Assembly (NCBI GenBank): GCA_019056435.1
Contig: CP077644.1
Location: 17,524-81,523, forward strand
Length of the DNA: 64,000 nucleotides
From: Stutzerimonas stutzeri
GTDB taxonomy: Bacteria; Pseudomonadota; Gammaproteobacteria; Pseudomonadales; Pseudomonadaceae
Direction: 5' to 3'
This document shows, piece by piece, positions 19,622 through 30,092 of this stretch; position 1 is the first letter of the stretch, and each line of letters opens with the position of its first letter. Under the pieces are notes generated by a model that saw only the letters and a list, made by a program, of their open reading frames with translations, was not told the origin of the DNA and searched no databases. Position numbers and translations under genes: made by a program.

Positions 19622-20916
19622 AACTCGTGGTTGCTATTTTAACGACCGATTTCTAGATACAACCTTAAAAGAACCGTTCAAGGTTTCGATAGCCATAACC
19701 ACGGCGTTTGATGAGCTCGATCTTGTTGTTCGTTCCTTCCATCTTTCCGTTCGATAGACTGGACACGATCGTTCGACGCATCGCTTCCTCTCGGTTCTGG
19801 ATCGATTTCGCGATCTTCACCAGAGGCCCGCAAGGATGGGACTGATAACGATCCAACCAATCGGTCAGTCGACGTGTCGCCTGTCCATGGCACGTGGCCT
19901 TCAGCACATATCGGATATGTTGAAGTCCTTGATAGAGGTCCCGGGTGAACGGATCTTTCCCGAAGGCAAGAATCGGCGACCTCCCGGTCTTCGGGGGACA
20001 GCGTCTCCGGACGACAGGCGAGAGCACGGTCAATCACACGGACATGATGGTGACGTCTCGCCTCGTTCAAAAAACGACGCCGGCGGCGAAGGGCGTCCGT
20101 GAAGAACTGGATGAGATGGAAACGATCCAGCACATGTTTCGCATCCGGGAAGACATGTGCGACGGCCTTCGCCATCGCCGGTGCAAAGTCACTGACGACA
20201 GAACGGATGTCTCCGGCTATGCCTTGGAGTGCGACCGTGATGACCGTGACGTCCCTTCCTGGACAATGGACAGGAGCCGACCACTCTCGGCATCGAGGGC
20301 GATTGTCGCATAGTGATGTCCTTTTCGTGTGGCGAACTCGTCGATGAGGACGTCTGTCGTATGCTTCTCTGTCTCTACTGAGGCATACCGATAAAACCAT
20401 CGTTCCACCGTCGTGTAAGGTAATCCGTATTCACGCGCTACATCTGAGATCGTCCTACCGTGGCAACGTTCTGCGATGCCTTTCGGAACACCTCGATGGA
20501 GGTGCGGACGAGCCCGAGACCGTAGTCATACACGAACGTCAAATCACAAGAGAAGCATCTTTGACGTGGGACATCCAGCTCGATCCAGAGTATACCGACG
20601 TTCCATGCGTGACCGTGTCGGAAGCGACGTCGCCTTTTCGAATGCAGGACTGTCTTTCTCTGGCAAAGCGGGCAAGGGATGTCGTGTCGATCCGGGATGA
20701 CCGGGAAAACGTTCGGTTCTTCGTCTGAAGACATCTGGATCTGAAAAAGGTCTGGAAGTGGGAGAAGTAATTTGATAAACTGTTGGGACAAAAGCGAAAA
20801 CTCCAATCGTGGTTTGTCTAAGCAACAATTACGATACCGGGGTTTTCGCTTTTTTCTATGTTCAATTCAAAATCTGATGGATTTTATGTGTCAACCACAC
20901 CTTATGGTGATGAGCC
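19609..20916 (-). mobile_element. ISL3-family insertion sequence, copy A
   Basis: 1308-bp element bounded by inverted repeats starting GGCTCATCACCATAA; 24-bp ends match apart from a few bases (..CTCGTGGTT versus ..GGTGTGGTT). Inserted in the MoxR gene. The adjoining 8-mers (AATTTTAT left, CAATTATA right) are similar but do not form a perfect duplication. Confidence 0.75.
19665..20806 (-). CDS. ISL3-family transposase, frameshifted (copy A)
   Basis: N-terminal zinc ribbon (CPLCQRKTVLHS ... CFSCDL), an HTH, then the DDE_Tnp_ISL3 domain (VLIDEFATRKGHHYATIALD, FPDAKHVLDRFHLIQFF) and a C-terminal SNGKMEGTNNKIELIKRRGYGYRN with the catalytic glutamate. Breaks near 20450, 20270 and 20000. About 380-400 residues. 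Confidence 0.8.
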
Positions 20917-20919
20917 CAA

Positions 20920-21299
20920 TTATATCCTCCGTATGTTTAGGATGCGCCAATCCTTCACGTTTTGTTCGTCCATATGTTGAGTGACGCGTTCGATCATTCT
21001 AAACCGTTCGCGTTGACAAAAATTGTAGGCTTCTTCCGGTAATGGCAGTTCGACCTCAATCGTGACTTTCACTTTTTTCTTCGTTTGTCGAATCGACTGA
21101 GCAAATGATGTTCCAGCTTCGTGATGAACACGTCGTCGCCAACACCCTCTTCTGACTTCAGTACGCCGGTTATCTCAGGACTGATTCCATCAAGGTGGTG
21201 TTTGATTTCAAACGGTGTCGCATCCAAGTACTCGCAAAGGCGATCAAAGCGTAGTATCTCTGTACCGTGATATTGCTGAATCCATTCTTGAAGTCGCAT
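20920..21299 (-). CDS. Hypothetical protein, one frameshift
   Basis: Starts MRLQEWIQQYHGTEILRFDR. An A run near 21075 shifts the frame; it continues VKVTIEVELPLPEEAYNFCQ and ends LNIRRI at 20920, directly beside the ISL3 end. About 126 residues. No family recognised. Same strand as the next upstream small gene, with a 15-base gap. Confidence 0.5.
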
Positions 21300-21314
21300 A
21301 AGGAGAACCCCTTT

Positions 21315-21723
21315 TTAGTTCAAGTGTACCTCGTAGGGTTGTAACAAACAGTGACGAAGTCGTACAGCGTGTGTAAGGTGCCGCACATGAGATCTGTTCG
21401 ATTTCATATTCTGTCCTTCCTTAAAAACGGACTTTGTTCCGACTTTCATTTCTTCCAACTTTGCTTTTTTCACATTAGGATCAGTGGTGAACCGATAGTC
21501 GCTACCCCTCATGAATCCAGGACTCATCAAGAATGATGCCATTCATAATGTGTCGATACGGCATGGCGGTGCATAACGTGTATCCCTTCAGATAGTGTGC
21601 AGCTTCCTGAATGGAGACACACTCCTTTAATTCTACCCCGTCTTTAAAAATCAGGACCGGTTTATTCGTCTTGTTTATTGCGATTGGTTTGCGTAAATCC
21701 ATTTCTCTCAGTCCTCCTATCAA
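21315..21723 (-). CDS. Hypothetical protein with NUMOD-like start, one frameshift
   Basis: The N-terminal half, NKPVLIFKDGVELKECVSIQEAAHYL, resembles modular NUMOD-type DNA-binding repeats found in phage and plasmid proteins. An extra G near 21510 breaks the frame; the C-terminal half (SDYRFTTDPNVKKAKLEEMK onward) ends at 21315. About 135 residues. Assignment is tentative. Confidence 0.45.
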
Positions 21724-21846
21724 TTACACCTTACCTATTTATGTATGTGGTCAACCTCAGGATTTAGAAGCTTTTTAACAAATACCGGATTATAATAAAG
21801 GTGTGTTGGATAATTTTACAATAATTTCAAAGTGGAGTGATAGAAG

Positions 21847-22688
21847 ATGAATAAATTGATCAAGATTGGGAGTGCCGTTCTATTTAGTGGAGCGCTATTG
21901 GTGTCGCCATACGGGGAAGCATCAGCCGTCGCGAGCATCAAAGTCCATTACATCGATGTCGGGCAGGGAGACGCCATCTATATCAAGATGCCGAGCGGTG
22001 AGGACGTCATCATTGACGGGGGAACAAAGGAAAGGGCGATGCGATCGTCGCCTACCTCAAAAAGCAAAAAGTCGACGACATCGAGGTACTGATCTCGACG
22101 CATCCGGATGCGGATCATATCGGTGGATTGGACGAAATCTTGGATGCCTATCGTGTCGAGAACGTCTACGCGCCAAAAGTGAAGCACACTACCCAGGCCT
22201 ACAAAGACTTCCTTCAAGCCGTCAAACGGGAAGGGAAGACCATCAAAACGGCACAGGCCGGAGTGAAACTGCCAATCAAAGGTGTGAGTGCGAAATTTGT
22301 CGGTCCGGTCAAATCCTACTCGAACAGTGACTTGAACAATTGGAGTGCAGTCCTTCATGTCACGTACAAGAAGAACACCTTCTTGTTCACAGGGGACGCG
22401 GAACATGTTTCTGAGAAGGACATGATGGCGAAGAAGCAGACGCTCCGGGCGGATGTCTTGAAAGTGGGCCATCACGGTGCCAAGACGTCGACGAGTAGCA
22501 CGTTCCTGAACACGGTCAAACCTAAGCATGCCATCATCAGCGTCGGGAAGAACAGCTATGGGCACCCGACGTCCGAAGTGGTGACGAACTTGAAGCGACA
22601 AAAAGTGAATACGCTTCGTACAGATAAAAACGGCACAATCATCATCACAGGGAACGGCTCGAGTTACGCCGTGAAGAAATCAAAATGA
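21847..22688 (+). CDS. Secreted ComEC/Rec2-like metallo-beta-lactamase-fold hydrolase, one frameshift
   Basis: N-terminal signal peptide (MNKLIKIGSAVLFSGALLVS ... ASA), then VHYIDVGQGDAIYIKMPSGEDVIIDGG and the metal motif STHPDADHIGGL, then FTGDAE and KVGHHGAKTSTS. This is the nuclease-like domain of ComEC as a free-standing secreted protein, possibly an extracellular nuclease or phosphodiesterase. A missing G near 22035 breaks the frame. About 280 residues. A DUF3006 gene overlaps its stop. Confidence 0.85.
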
Positions 22689-22908
22689 AGCGACGTAAAG
22701 GGATCATCGACCGATTTGAAGGGGATTTGGCGGTCATCGAATTTGAAGAAGTGATGGAGGATATTCCAAAGTCACTACTCCTGATTCGATTCAATCAGGG
22801 GATGTGTTGTGGTTTTACGAAGATGGACGAGTTGAAGTAGACGTAGAGGAAAAGCAACGGTTATCAGAAGAAATCGATGAGTTGATGAATGAGCTTTGGG
22901 AAGATTAG
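22685..22908 (+). CDS. DUF3006 protein, one frameshift
   Basis: MKRRKGIIDRFEGDLAVIEF is the DUF3006 signature. A missing C near 22778 breaks the frame (should read SLLPDSIQSGDVLWFYEDGR). About 74 residues. The ATG overlaps the stop of the metallo-beta-lactamase gene (ATGA). These two families are commonly paired, but the role of DUF3006 is unknown. Confidence 0.75.
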
Positions 22909-22944
22909 ATATGTTATTGGCAAAAAATGAAGGAGAGTTTCTAC

Positions 22945-23637
22945 ATGGAAAAAAACCTTGGTTTAGACGTTTTTTCTAAAACAGATGCATTGCAGGAATC
23001 CATGCAGAGAGCCGCACGTAGCATGGAGATGTTTAACCGATCAAATGCATTGCAGGAATCCATGCAGAGAGCCGCACGTAGCATGGAGGTGTTTAACCGA
23101 TCAAATGCAGTGCAGGAATCCATACAGAGAGCCGCACGTAGCATGGAGATGTTAAACCGATCAAATGCATTGCAGGAATCCATGCAGAGAGCCGCACGTA
23201 GCATGGAGATGTTAAACCGATCAAATGCATTGCAGGAATCCATACAGAGAGCCGCACGTAGCATGGAGATGTTAAACCGATCGAATGTGTTGCAAGAATC
23301 CCTGCAAAGAGCCACACGTAACATGGAAATGTTCAAACGTTCAAGTGAAGTTTTAGAAGCAGACATATTACTGTTAGATAAAAAAATGTTGTCTTTCGTT
23401 GCTTTTGAAAACACTTCATCTGAGATGATTGTAGGTGAAGAGATAAAAGAAGAAATTGAAGAGGAAGTTGAACATTTAATTAAAACAGAAAACGTCTTAT
23501 CAACTGAAGTGTTTGTTTGTAGATTGATTATAATGCTGCAATGTTTGCAGATGGTCGGAGTCGATTTTTTTGATCCAAATGCTGTTAACGGTTTAACTGC
23601 TGTGCTCATGTTTTATTTAGACCAATCACGCAAATAA
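22945..23637 (+). CDS. Protein with six 20-residue tandem repeats
   Basis: 230 residues, uninterrupted. The start at 22945 follows AAGGAGAG. Six 20-residue repeats with consensus ALQESMQRAARSMEMFNRSN are followed by a non-repeat region with an acidic helix (GEEIKEEIEEEVEHL) and a hydrophobic C-terminus (FVCRLIIMLQCLQMVGVDFF, LTAVLMFYLD). The repeats look helical and amphipathic and could form a coiled or filament-like rod. I recognise no family. It follows the metallo-beta-lactamase/DUF3006 pair on the same strand. Confidence 0.75.
   Translation: MEKNLGLDVFSKTDALQESMQRAARSMEMFNRSNALQESMQRAARSMEVFNRSNAVQESIQRAARSMEMLNRSNALQESMQRAARSMEMLNRSNALQESIQRAARSMEMLNRSNVLQESLQRATRNMEMFKRSSEVLEADILLLDKKMLSFVAFENTSSEMIVGEEIKEEIEEEVEHLIKTENVLSTEVFVCRLIIMLQCLQMVGVDFFDPNAVNGLTAVLMFYLDQSRK
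22987..23346 (+). repeat. 60-bp tandem coding repeat, six units
   Basis: Units begin at 22987, 23047, 23107, 23167, 23227 and 23287, each exactly 60 bp. The first five differ by only a few bases; the sixth is more diverged. High identity suggests recent expansion or gene conversion. Confidence 0.9.
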
Positions 23638-23678
23638 TTTTTGTGAAAATAACTAAAAGCTTTAGGTAACATAAATTC

Positions 23679-23722
23679 CTCACAAGGCAGATTTTCTTCT
23701 GGGAAAACTAATGCCTTGTGAG
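23679..23722. terminator. Bidirectional terminator between convergent genes
   Basis: CTCACAAGGCA / TGCCTTGTGAG, an 11-bp stem with a 22-base loop, between the repeat-protein gene and the end of the transfer operon. Confidence 0.55.
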
Positions 23723-23755
23723 TATTTAATGTAGATGTTCTTAATTTTCTGCTAT

Positions 23756-25191
23756 TTATATTAATCGTTCAATATTCATAATAGCTGTTCTTGATAGTGA
23801 CTTCTTTTCTTCTTCAAGCAATACATTATGCCAACTATCTTCAAGATTTTTGAGGGTTGGTTTTTCAACCTTATTGTTCTTTTCTAAATCGTGTAATGGA
23901 TGAACTGTTTTTTCGGGATCAAAGTGACCGCTAATCAATGGCTGATCTGGTAATGCAATCGTGTAAACGACAAGCGCGTCGTCATTGAAGTCATGATTGT
24001 TGGCGACACCGAATGATTGGAACCCGAATCCTTTATCGTGAATATACATGAGCGGCTCATCGATACGATTCACCTTCAGGTTCGTCTCGAGGGTCGCTTT
24101 TGCGTTCAGATAAGGCTCTACTTCCTCGGGGGAACACACTTTGTACGGCATGCACTCGTTCATAGAGACTGAGGTCAGCGTCTTTCCATCCCATACGCTG
24201 ATTCAGTTGCTCGAAGTATTCTAGTGGAGTCTGTTCCTTCTCGTGCTTTAAAGTGTGTACCTTTTCTAAGTGTGACTCGATATGGTTGAGGAAAGCCGCG
24301 GATGTCTGGTGAACCTCCTGCAACAACTTTTCCTTGTCGAGGAGTTCCTTGTCTTTTGTCCAACCGGCCAAGTAAGAGAGCGAGAAATCGTCTGTCGGGA
24401 ACCCGAGTTGATGTGAGACGACATAGGCGACCATCTCGGCTTGGAACTCTTTCTCGGGTGCCGTGAGCGGTTTGTCCCGTTCGAGATTCCGCTCTTGGTT
24501 GTGCAGCTCCGAATGGGCGAGCTCGTGGATCAGGACGCTGATGTCCTCGATGGATGTGTTCCGCGGGTTCAAGGCGATCGCATGTAGCTCCGGATAGTAA
24601 CAGCCCTTCGCCGTCCCGATTTCGTCGAGCGGTTCCTCCAATAGCGTCACATTCCGGGCATCCGCGAGCGTCGTCAAGGCGTCACGGATGTCTTGTTCGT
24701 TCTCGAGCCCGCCGTCTCGGTGATACCGTTTGAAGATGTCCGAGACCTCGATTCCTTTTTCACGCGCATCGGTCTGCGTGTACTCGAACACGTGACCAAT
24801 CTTGAAGTACATCATCTTGCGTGACGGGATGCGCCCTTGTTTCACACCGTCCTTGATCGGCTTCGGTGCCTTGCTGAGCGGTACCCATTCATCTTTGTGC
24901 AAGGCGTACGTCACTGGACTTGGGACGAATACCTTGATGCCACGCTCACCTTTTTGGACCTGTGCGCCTTGCTTCTCCCAGAACGGGTAAGAGCCGACCG
25001 CGACCGCGCCGGGGAACTGGGACTCGACAAGATCGCGTTCCGCATCGAGTATTGATGGAACTTGCCGAGGAACTGCAGGTGTTCTCGAATTTTTCTGGGC
25101 TCTCGAAGTAGCTGTCGATCTGTTTTTCCATTTGTTCGGTCAAGACCTCGAGCTCGGCTTTCCGTTCTTCGTTCGTCTTCATCTTGGCCAT
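23756..25191 (-). CDS. ArdC-like anti-restriction protein with ImmA/IrrE metallopeptidase domain, frameshifted
   Basis: The N-terminal region (MAKMKTNEERKAELEVLTEQ, then after a shift GSYPFWEKQGAQVQKGERGIKVFVPSP) is the ArdC/DUF1738 ssDNA-binding fold. The middle has VLIHELAHSELH, a zinc metallopeptidase motif, plus KEFQAEMVAYVVSHQLG. Shifts near 25080 and 24150; the true C-terminus ends RTAIMNIERLI at 23756. About 475 residues. ArdC proteins protect incoming single-stranded plasmid DNA from restriction. Last gene of the transfer operon. Confidence 0.75.
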
Positions 25192-25196
25192 CGTGT

Positions 25197-25934
25197 CAGA
25201 CTCCTTCCTTCAACAAGTCGGTGACAGATTCATCAGTGTCCACAAATTCGTTCAGTTCACGTTCAAGTTGTGGCGACGTTTCCGAATGTCGAGTAACAGC
25301 TGTGTCCGCTCGAAATTGACGGGAAGCATGACAATCTCGTCTTGCGCGATAGCAGTTAAAAGTTGGTGCTCGGAAACGGACACCGGGATGTCGTACCGTT
25401 TTCCATAGATGAGGACCGTGACGGTATCGGTCTGAAGTGTCAACAGTTGTCCCATCGTGAAGGGACGGTCAAGTGGTCGCATAGGATTCATCCTCTCGAA
25501 AGTTAAAGTGTCCTTCTTCTGTTTTTGGTGCTCAATGCGCTCCTGGACGACATGTTCCGCCGTATCGAGGAACGTCGGTTTGAACTGGTCGGTCGTCATG
25601 ATGTCCTCGATGCCCTCGGTCTGCATGAGTGCCTGCAGGAGCTCTGTCAGGATCGACCGTGACGGTCAGAGCGGTTCGCGGCGAGTCGGATCCGCTCGAG
25701 TTCCGTCGACACCTGCTTGTTCATTAACTCCTCTATACGATGAGAGACCTGCGTGCTGATCGAGCGGGTAAGGAACTGCATGTCCCACTTCTCGTCGGCC
25801 AGTTTTCTACGTTCTTCTGCGATATGGTCGATGACCTGACCGAGATGGCCGAAACGTTTGTCGTCGGCGAACTCCTCCAAATACGCGACCGTCTCCGGCT
25901 TTAATCTAAGACGGATCTGTCTCAACTCTTCCAT
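25197..25934 (-). CDS. Hypothetical transfer-region protein, frameshifted
   Basis: Starts MEELRQIRLRLKPETVAYLE, a ribbon-helix-helix-like beginning. A shift near 25660 joins it to ILTELLQALMQTEGIEDIM and on to MRPLDRPFTMGQLLTLQTDT; another near 25265 leads to ELNEFVDTDESVTDLLKEGV at 25197. About 245 residues if one gene; two genes are possible. No family recognised. Ten bases separate it from the relaxase stop. Confidence 0.5.
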
Positions 25935-25943
25935 CGTCCTCCC

Positions 25944-27096
25944 TCACTTTCCATATTCAATGTCCCGTTCCAACTGTTCGAAAGCACGTTGGTTCTTCAA
26001 ATGTTCGAATTCGTCGTTCATATGCCGCTCGATCCGGTAGAGTGATTCGTTGAATATCTTTGTTGGTTGAATGCGCGTCGGACCGGATGTTTTGGGGCTA
26101 TATTTTTCTCAAACGTCGCCTGTTCTTTTGACAAGTCTCGCATCTCGGAAAGGATGGCGTTTCCCATCCGGGTGTAGAGGTCCTGTCGCTTTGTCGTCCG
26201 GTACCGCTCAGCCTTCTCCCGTGTCGCCGTAGCTACGACGATGAAACGACACTTCCTGTTCGAGCCGCTCGTTGAAGGCTTGAAACGCTGATTTGAAATG
26301 AATGTCGATATAACAGTCAGTCAGACGGTCGAGCGATTCACGGAGCGGCTGCATCCCGTTCATGTTGTAGCGCCATTGACGTTTGTCTTCCGGCAACCGC
26401 TCATAGATGTCCTTGAACTGACGGACGAGTTCGGGATGCAGGACACGGTTCGGGAGCGTTGGAATTTTCCGGTTCCGTTTATGGGCGACCAGTTCGTCTC
26501 TTATGAACGCGTTCAGTTTCTCCTGTTCTTTCGTCCGGTCAGCGAGGGAATGGATGACCTTCGACTTCATCAGCTCGATCGATTTCGGTTTTCGTTTGCC
26601 GCGCTCGCGCACATGACTCGTCTCGACGATGGCGACATGCACGTGGATATTGTCGGTGTTGTAATGGACGGCACCGGTCCAATAGGCATGGACCATCTTC
26701 TCTTTTGGAGCATCGCCTCGACCGCGTTCCGTGTCGCCTGAATCAACCGTTTCTCGTCGACGAGGTCGTCGTGGAGTACACCGGTCTCGCGTAGCCAAGC
26801 GTTGTCGAACGAGATGACGTCCTGCCAGAGGATGCTCCCGTTCTCTTGCGCTTGCTTGAAGATGTCGCGAACTGCGCGACGCTTTTCGTCGTTCAACCGG
26901 TCGTCCTCGCGTGTGAACAGACCGCTCGATTTCGTCTCGTCTTCCATGTAATCATGGTACGTCTCGAACTGTTCACGGCTGTCTTTCGCGTCCGGCCGAT
27001 TGATGTAGTCGAGGTACGTCTGTAGCGACGCGATTTCTTTTTTGTGCCCAGAACTTTGAACTTCGATTTGATGACGACGCCTGGCGTCTCACGCAT
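25944..27096 (-). CDS. Relaxase of the MobP/MobL type, frameshifted
   Basis: Nicks oriT and pilots the strand in conjugation. The N-terminus MRETPGVVIKSKFKV and, after a shift, DYINRPDAKDS, match Gram-positive MobL relaxases. The metal-binding triad lies in HYNTDNIHVHVAIVE. The helical C-terminus ends MNDEFEHLKNQRAFEQLERDIEYGK. Several indels split it. About 380 residues. The start overlaps the RHH accessory gene by eight bases. Confidence 0.8.
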
Positions 27097-27340
27097 CCTG
27101 CATCACCTCGTTCAACAACCGGGTCACCTCGGCGAGCTCGTCCGCGCTCCGTTTCAGGTGGAGCGTGTTCGCCTCGAGCTGTCGTTCGAGGCGCTCGACC
27201 TGCGTCGATTGGATGCCGTTCGCGCACCAGGAGGCGAGTAGTTCTTTCAAATATTGTTGCCGGGAGCGGTTGTGTTCCTTTGCCCATTCATCGATTTGCT
27301 TCACGATGACGGGGTCAATTTCGCGGAGTAACAGATCCAT
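27089..27340 (-). CDS. Relaxosome accessory protein, RHH-like
   Basis: 83 residues: MDLLLREIDPVIVKQIDEWAKEHNRSRQQYLKELL is a ribbon-helix-helix domain, followed by a coiled coil (VERLERQLEANTLHLK). Position between oriT candidate and relaxase, with overlap, suggests a MobC-like oriT-binding role. Confidence 0.65.
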   Translation of the reverse strand: MDLLLREIDPVIVKQIDEWAKEHNRSRQQYLKELLASWCANGIQSTQVERLERQLEANTLHLKRSADELAEVTRLLNEVMQDA

Positions 27341-27545
27341 CTGCTTGACCACCTTTCTAAAGGCTGTATATTGCCAATGTCCTAAAAATACGTTCAAAGA
27401 GCATAAGGGGAAACTGCTATCACTTGTCGTGATAGCCCAGGCAGAGCCTGGGGTTTCCGTGATATCACCAAAAGTCCGAAAACGGCACGAAATGTGCCAG
27501 TGAAACCAGCGATTTGGCACGAAATGTGCCACTTAAATCGATAGT
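27341..27545 (-). other. Candidate origin of transfer (oriT)
   Basis: Dense hairpins next to the relaxase genes: GCTATCAC/GTGATAGC (27416-27436), CCAGGC/GCCTGG (27437-27451), the palindrome GTGATATCAC (27459-27468), and two copies of GGCACGAAATGTGCC (27484-27498, 27516-27530). This is the usual architecture of oriT. The nic position cannot be told from sequence alone. The 3' end of the upstream gene appears to run into part of it. Confidence 0.6.
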
Positions 27546-28375
27546 TCCCCGGAGCCGGACGCGCAATTTGTCGTGCTTTTCTTCGAGCGCTTGGACCGAC
27601 TGTTCGAGCTTTTCAAGTTCTAGTGTGAGCTCGTCACGCTTCCGGCCGAGGTCGAAGATCTCGTTCTCCTGTTCGACCTGTTCGTCGAGCGAGAGGTAGG
27701 GAGTTCTCCTTCGAGCGCCTCTTTGTCACGGTCGAGTCGCTTGATTCAGTTGCCGCTGCGCCTCGACCGATTGTTGCGCCGTTTCCACCTGTCGTTCGGT
27801 CTCCGCGAGCTCATCCTCGACGAATAGTCTCGTGAAAGTTGTCTCGTCAGATGAGGTATGGTTCGCCTGTTCGATGGTCCGGCGGTCGGCATAGAGGGAT
27901 GTCAAAAGACTGTTCTCTCGTTCCTCGGGTGTGAGTGCGTCGATTGATTGTGACTCATCCAATCCGTAGATTCGGACGGCGAGCTGGTCGAAGTCGTTCG
28001 GCACGTCCTTCAATTCGAGCACGTACTGATTGTTCCGTTCATACAGCGATGTGACTTCCTTCTCGGAATCAGGACGTGCCTTATAGACGTAGCGGAAGAG
28101 ATGATCGTTCGTGTTACCTGGTGCTTCATCGAGTGAGAGTCGAACGCGCATTGTCTTCGTCTTCGTATCGTAACTAGACGCGTGGAGCGTCACGGTCTCC
28201 CCGTTCGGGGAGTCGGATTGCCTCGTTGATCGGCGTCTCATTGACCGGTGCCTCTTCAGCAAAGAAGAACGACGAAGTACCGAAAAAAGAGGAAGCCGAT
28301 GACAAAGAATACGCCGAGTCCGAGGTAGAACCGGGAGACGTTCTGGGTGAGACGCCGTCGCGTTTGTCGTCGCAT
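27465..28375 (-). CDS. Membrane-anchored coiled-coil transfer protein, frameshifted
   Basis: The N-terminus MRRQTRRRLTQNVSRFYLGL continues into one transmembrane helix (GVFFVIGFLFFRYFVVLL), then an extracytoplasmic domain (ETVTLHASSYDTKTKTMRVR) and a long coiled coil (EQVEQENEIFDLGRKRDELT). Shifts near 28258, 28210, 27750 and 27700. The last ~25 codons run into the oriT candidate. About 300 residues. Starts directly after the VirB8-like stop. Function unknown; probably a component of the transfer channel. Confidence 0.5.
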
Positions 28376-28954
28376 CTAGATCCCCTCCTTCCGGTGTCGA
28401 TCTTCCATTTCGGTGACGACCAAACGTCCTTCGATAGACTCGAACGTCAGGGCCAACAGTTCTTGCGTCGTCTCTTCATAACCCGTCTCGGCGATCAACA
28501 TGTCTTGTTCGAATCGTACGAGGCAATCTTCTCCGAGACAGAAGGGAACACCTCGATGTCGCGGACGGTCGTCTCGAACGTGCCGACGTCGGCGCCGTCA
28601 GCGGCAAAAGAGCGTGGCCGCGAGTTCTTCCGACATGACGTCCTTCGCCTGTCGTTTCTGGGTGGTGTAACTGTCTTTCGTGACGGTGAAGGCGTACTCG
28701 ACGAAGCGCGTCGCGCGTGTCGTCAGCTCCTCCATTCGTTCCGTCTCTGTCGATGTGACGACTGGTTCAGTGTCTGACGACGACTCTCCGGAGGCCGCCG
28801 ATTCAGAGTGAGTGACGCTCTCATTTTCTGTCTCACTCGCGGCTGAAGTACTCGTGACAGCCATCACTTGTTGATAGAAAAAGACGTTCGCTGCGATCGA
28901 AATCAGGAGCAGTACCCCGAACAGATACGCGAGGTGACGTGCGGTGAAGTTCAT
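28376..28954 (-). CDS. VirB8/TcpC-like transfer protein, frameshifted
   Basis: N-terminal anchor (RHLAYLFGVLLLISIAANVFF), a Ser/Thr/Glu-rich linker, then a domain beginning EELTTRATRFVEYAFTVTKD that fits an NTF2-like VirB8/TcpC periplasm-facing domain. Shifts near 28605 and 28500; the repaired end is VTEMEDRHRKEGI. About 190 residues. Operon position supports the call. Confidence 0.55.
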
Positions 28955-28984
28955 TCTTCCTCCTCCTTTTCATACATGCATGAC

Positions 28985-30092
28985 TTATAATCCGAAGACC
29001 GGGGCGGGATCGATATGACCGGACCATTCAGCCGTCTTGATCTCGAAGTGCAGATGGTTCCCGCTCGATCGGCCGGTCGTGCCGCAGTACCCGAGCGCTT
29101 GCCCAGCGTCGATCTGTTGACCCGTTTGGACGCCAAGACGACTCAGGTGCGCATACGCCGTAATGTAATTGTCGTGCTGGACCTGGACGAGATTGCCGTA
29201 TGGTCCGCGGTTCCCGCTATAGATGACGGTGCCGCTCTTGACCGCGTGGATCGTGTCGGACGGGGTGCAACTGAAGTCGATACCGGTGTGGTTGTCCCGT
29301 TGTCCGAAGACGACGCGCCACCCGAAACGCGATGTCACGTTGAGCGGGATGGCGAGCGGAGAACGTAACCCCGACAACAGTTCTTTCGTGATAATCCCAT
29401 CGGCGACGGCGACCGGCGCGAGGTATTTCAACACCGCGTCGACGTATTCGATGTCCCCGTAACAGGCGCCGTGCTGGACCGCACTCGGGCGATGACAACG
29501 ATAGATACCGGTGTGTTTCACGCGTTGGTACATCATTTGGGAGAACGAGATGGCGAGCTCTTTCGAGTACCGTCCTCCGTTCTGTTGCACATAGTCAATA
29601 AAGCCGCCGCCGAAGTTGTAACTCTGTAGCGTGAGTCGCGACGTCACGGTTCGCCCGTTCGAAGACGGAGGCGAAATGTTCGACGCCGTAGACGATGCTC
29701 TCCTCGGGGGAGGTGATGCATCCAATGCGTCCACACTTCGATTCGCTCGCCTGCATCGGATCGTTCCCGCGTCCGCCGCTCTCCTGCATCATGAGCGCGA
29801 GTACGAGGTTCGTTTGTTCGGCCAGTCCGTGCTTCGACAGTTCCGATTCGACCAAGGCTCGATATTGGAGCACCTGGTCGCTCACTTGAAGACCGCCCGC
29901 CGTGTCGAACGTGACGTCGGTCGGTAGTTCGTTCTGGACACCTGTGAGCGTGTCGAGGATGCCGACGACGAGGATGACAAGGAACAAGACGAGTGCCGCG
30001 ATGCCGAGCAGGATGAGTCGCCACTTGAGCGTCGCGAGCCGCCATTTCGCTGTGATGGCGAAGCGCGCCGTCCGTTTCGCGGCCTCCCACAT
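28985..30092 (-). CDS. Transfer-associated cell-wall hydrolase: lysozyme-like plus M23 peptidase, one frameshift
   Basis: One transmembrane segment (LILLGIAALVLFLVILVVGI), then a CwlT-like muramidase domain (LVLALMMQESGGRGNDPMQA), then LytM/M23 endopeptidase with HTGIDF and GNHLHFE metal ligands. A shift near 29635 separates the domains. About 370 residues. Opens the peptidoglycan for the transfer channel. Its ATG overlaps the VirB4 stop by one base. Confidence 0.85.

Noticed and set aside
19609..20916. 8-bp target duplication for ISL3 copy A
   Set aside because: Left AATTTTAT and right CAATTATA are similar but do not match; I cannot claim a duplication.
22987..23346. CRISPR array
   Set aside because: The 60-bp units are contiguous coding repeats without spacers. 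No CRISPR array is visible in the window.
22941..23609. Long antisense open frame over the repeat protein
   Set aside because: It exists only because the 60-bp repeats keep both strands open; it has no ribosome site and the sense strand has a good one.
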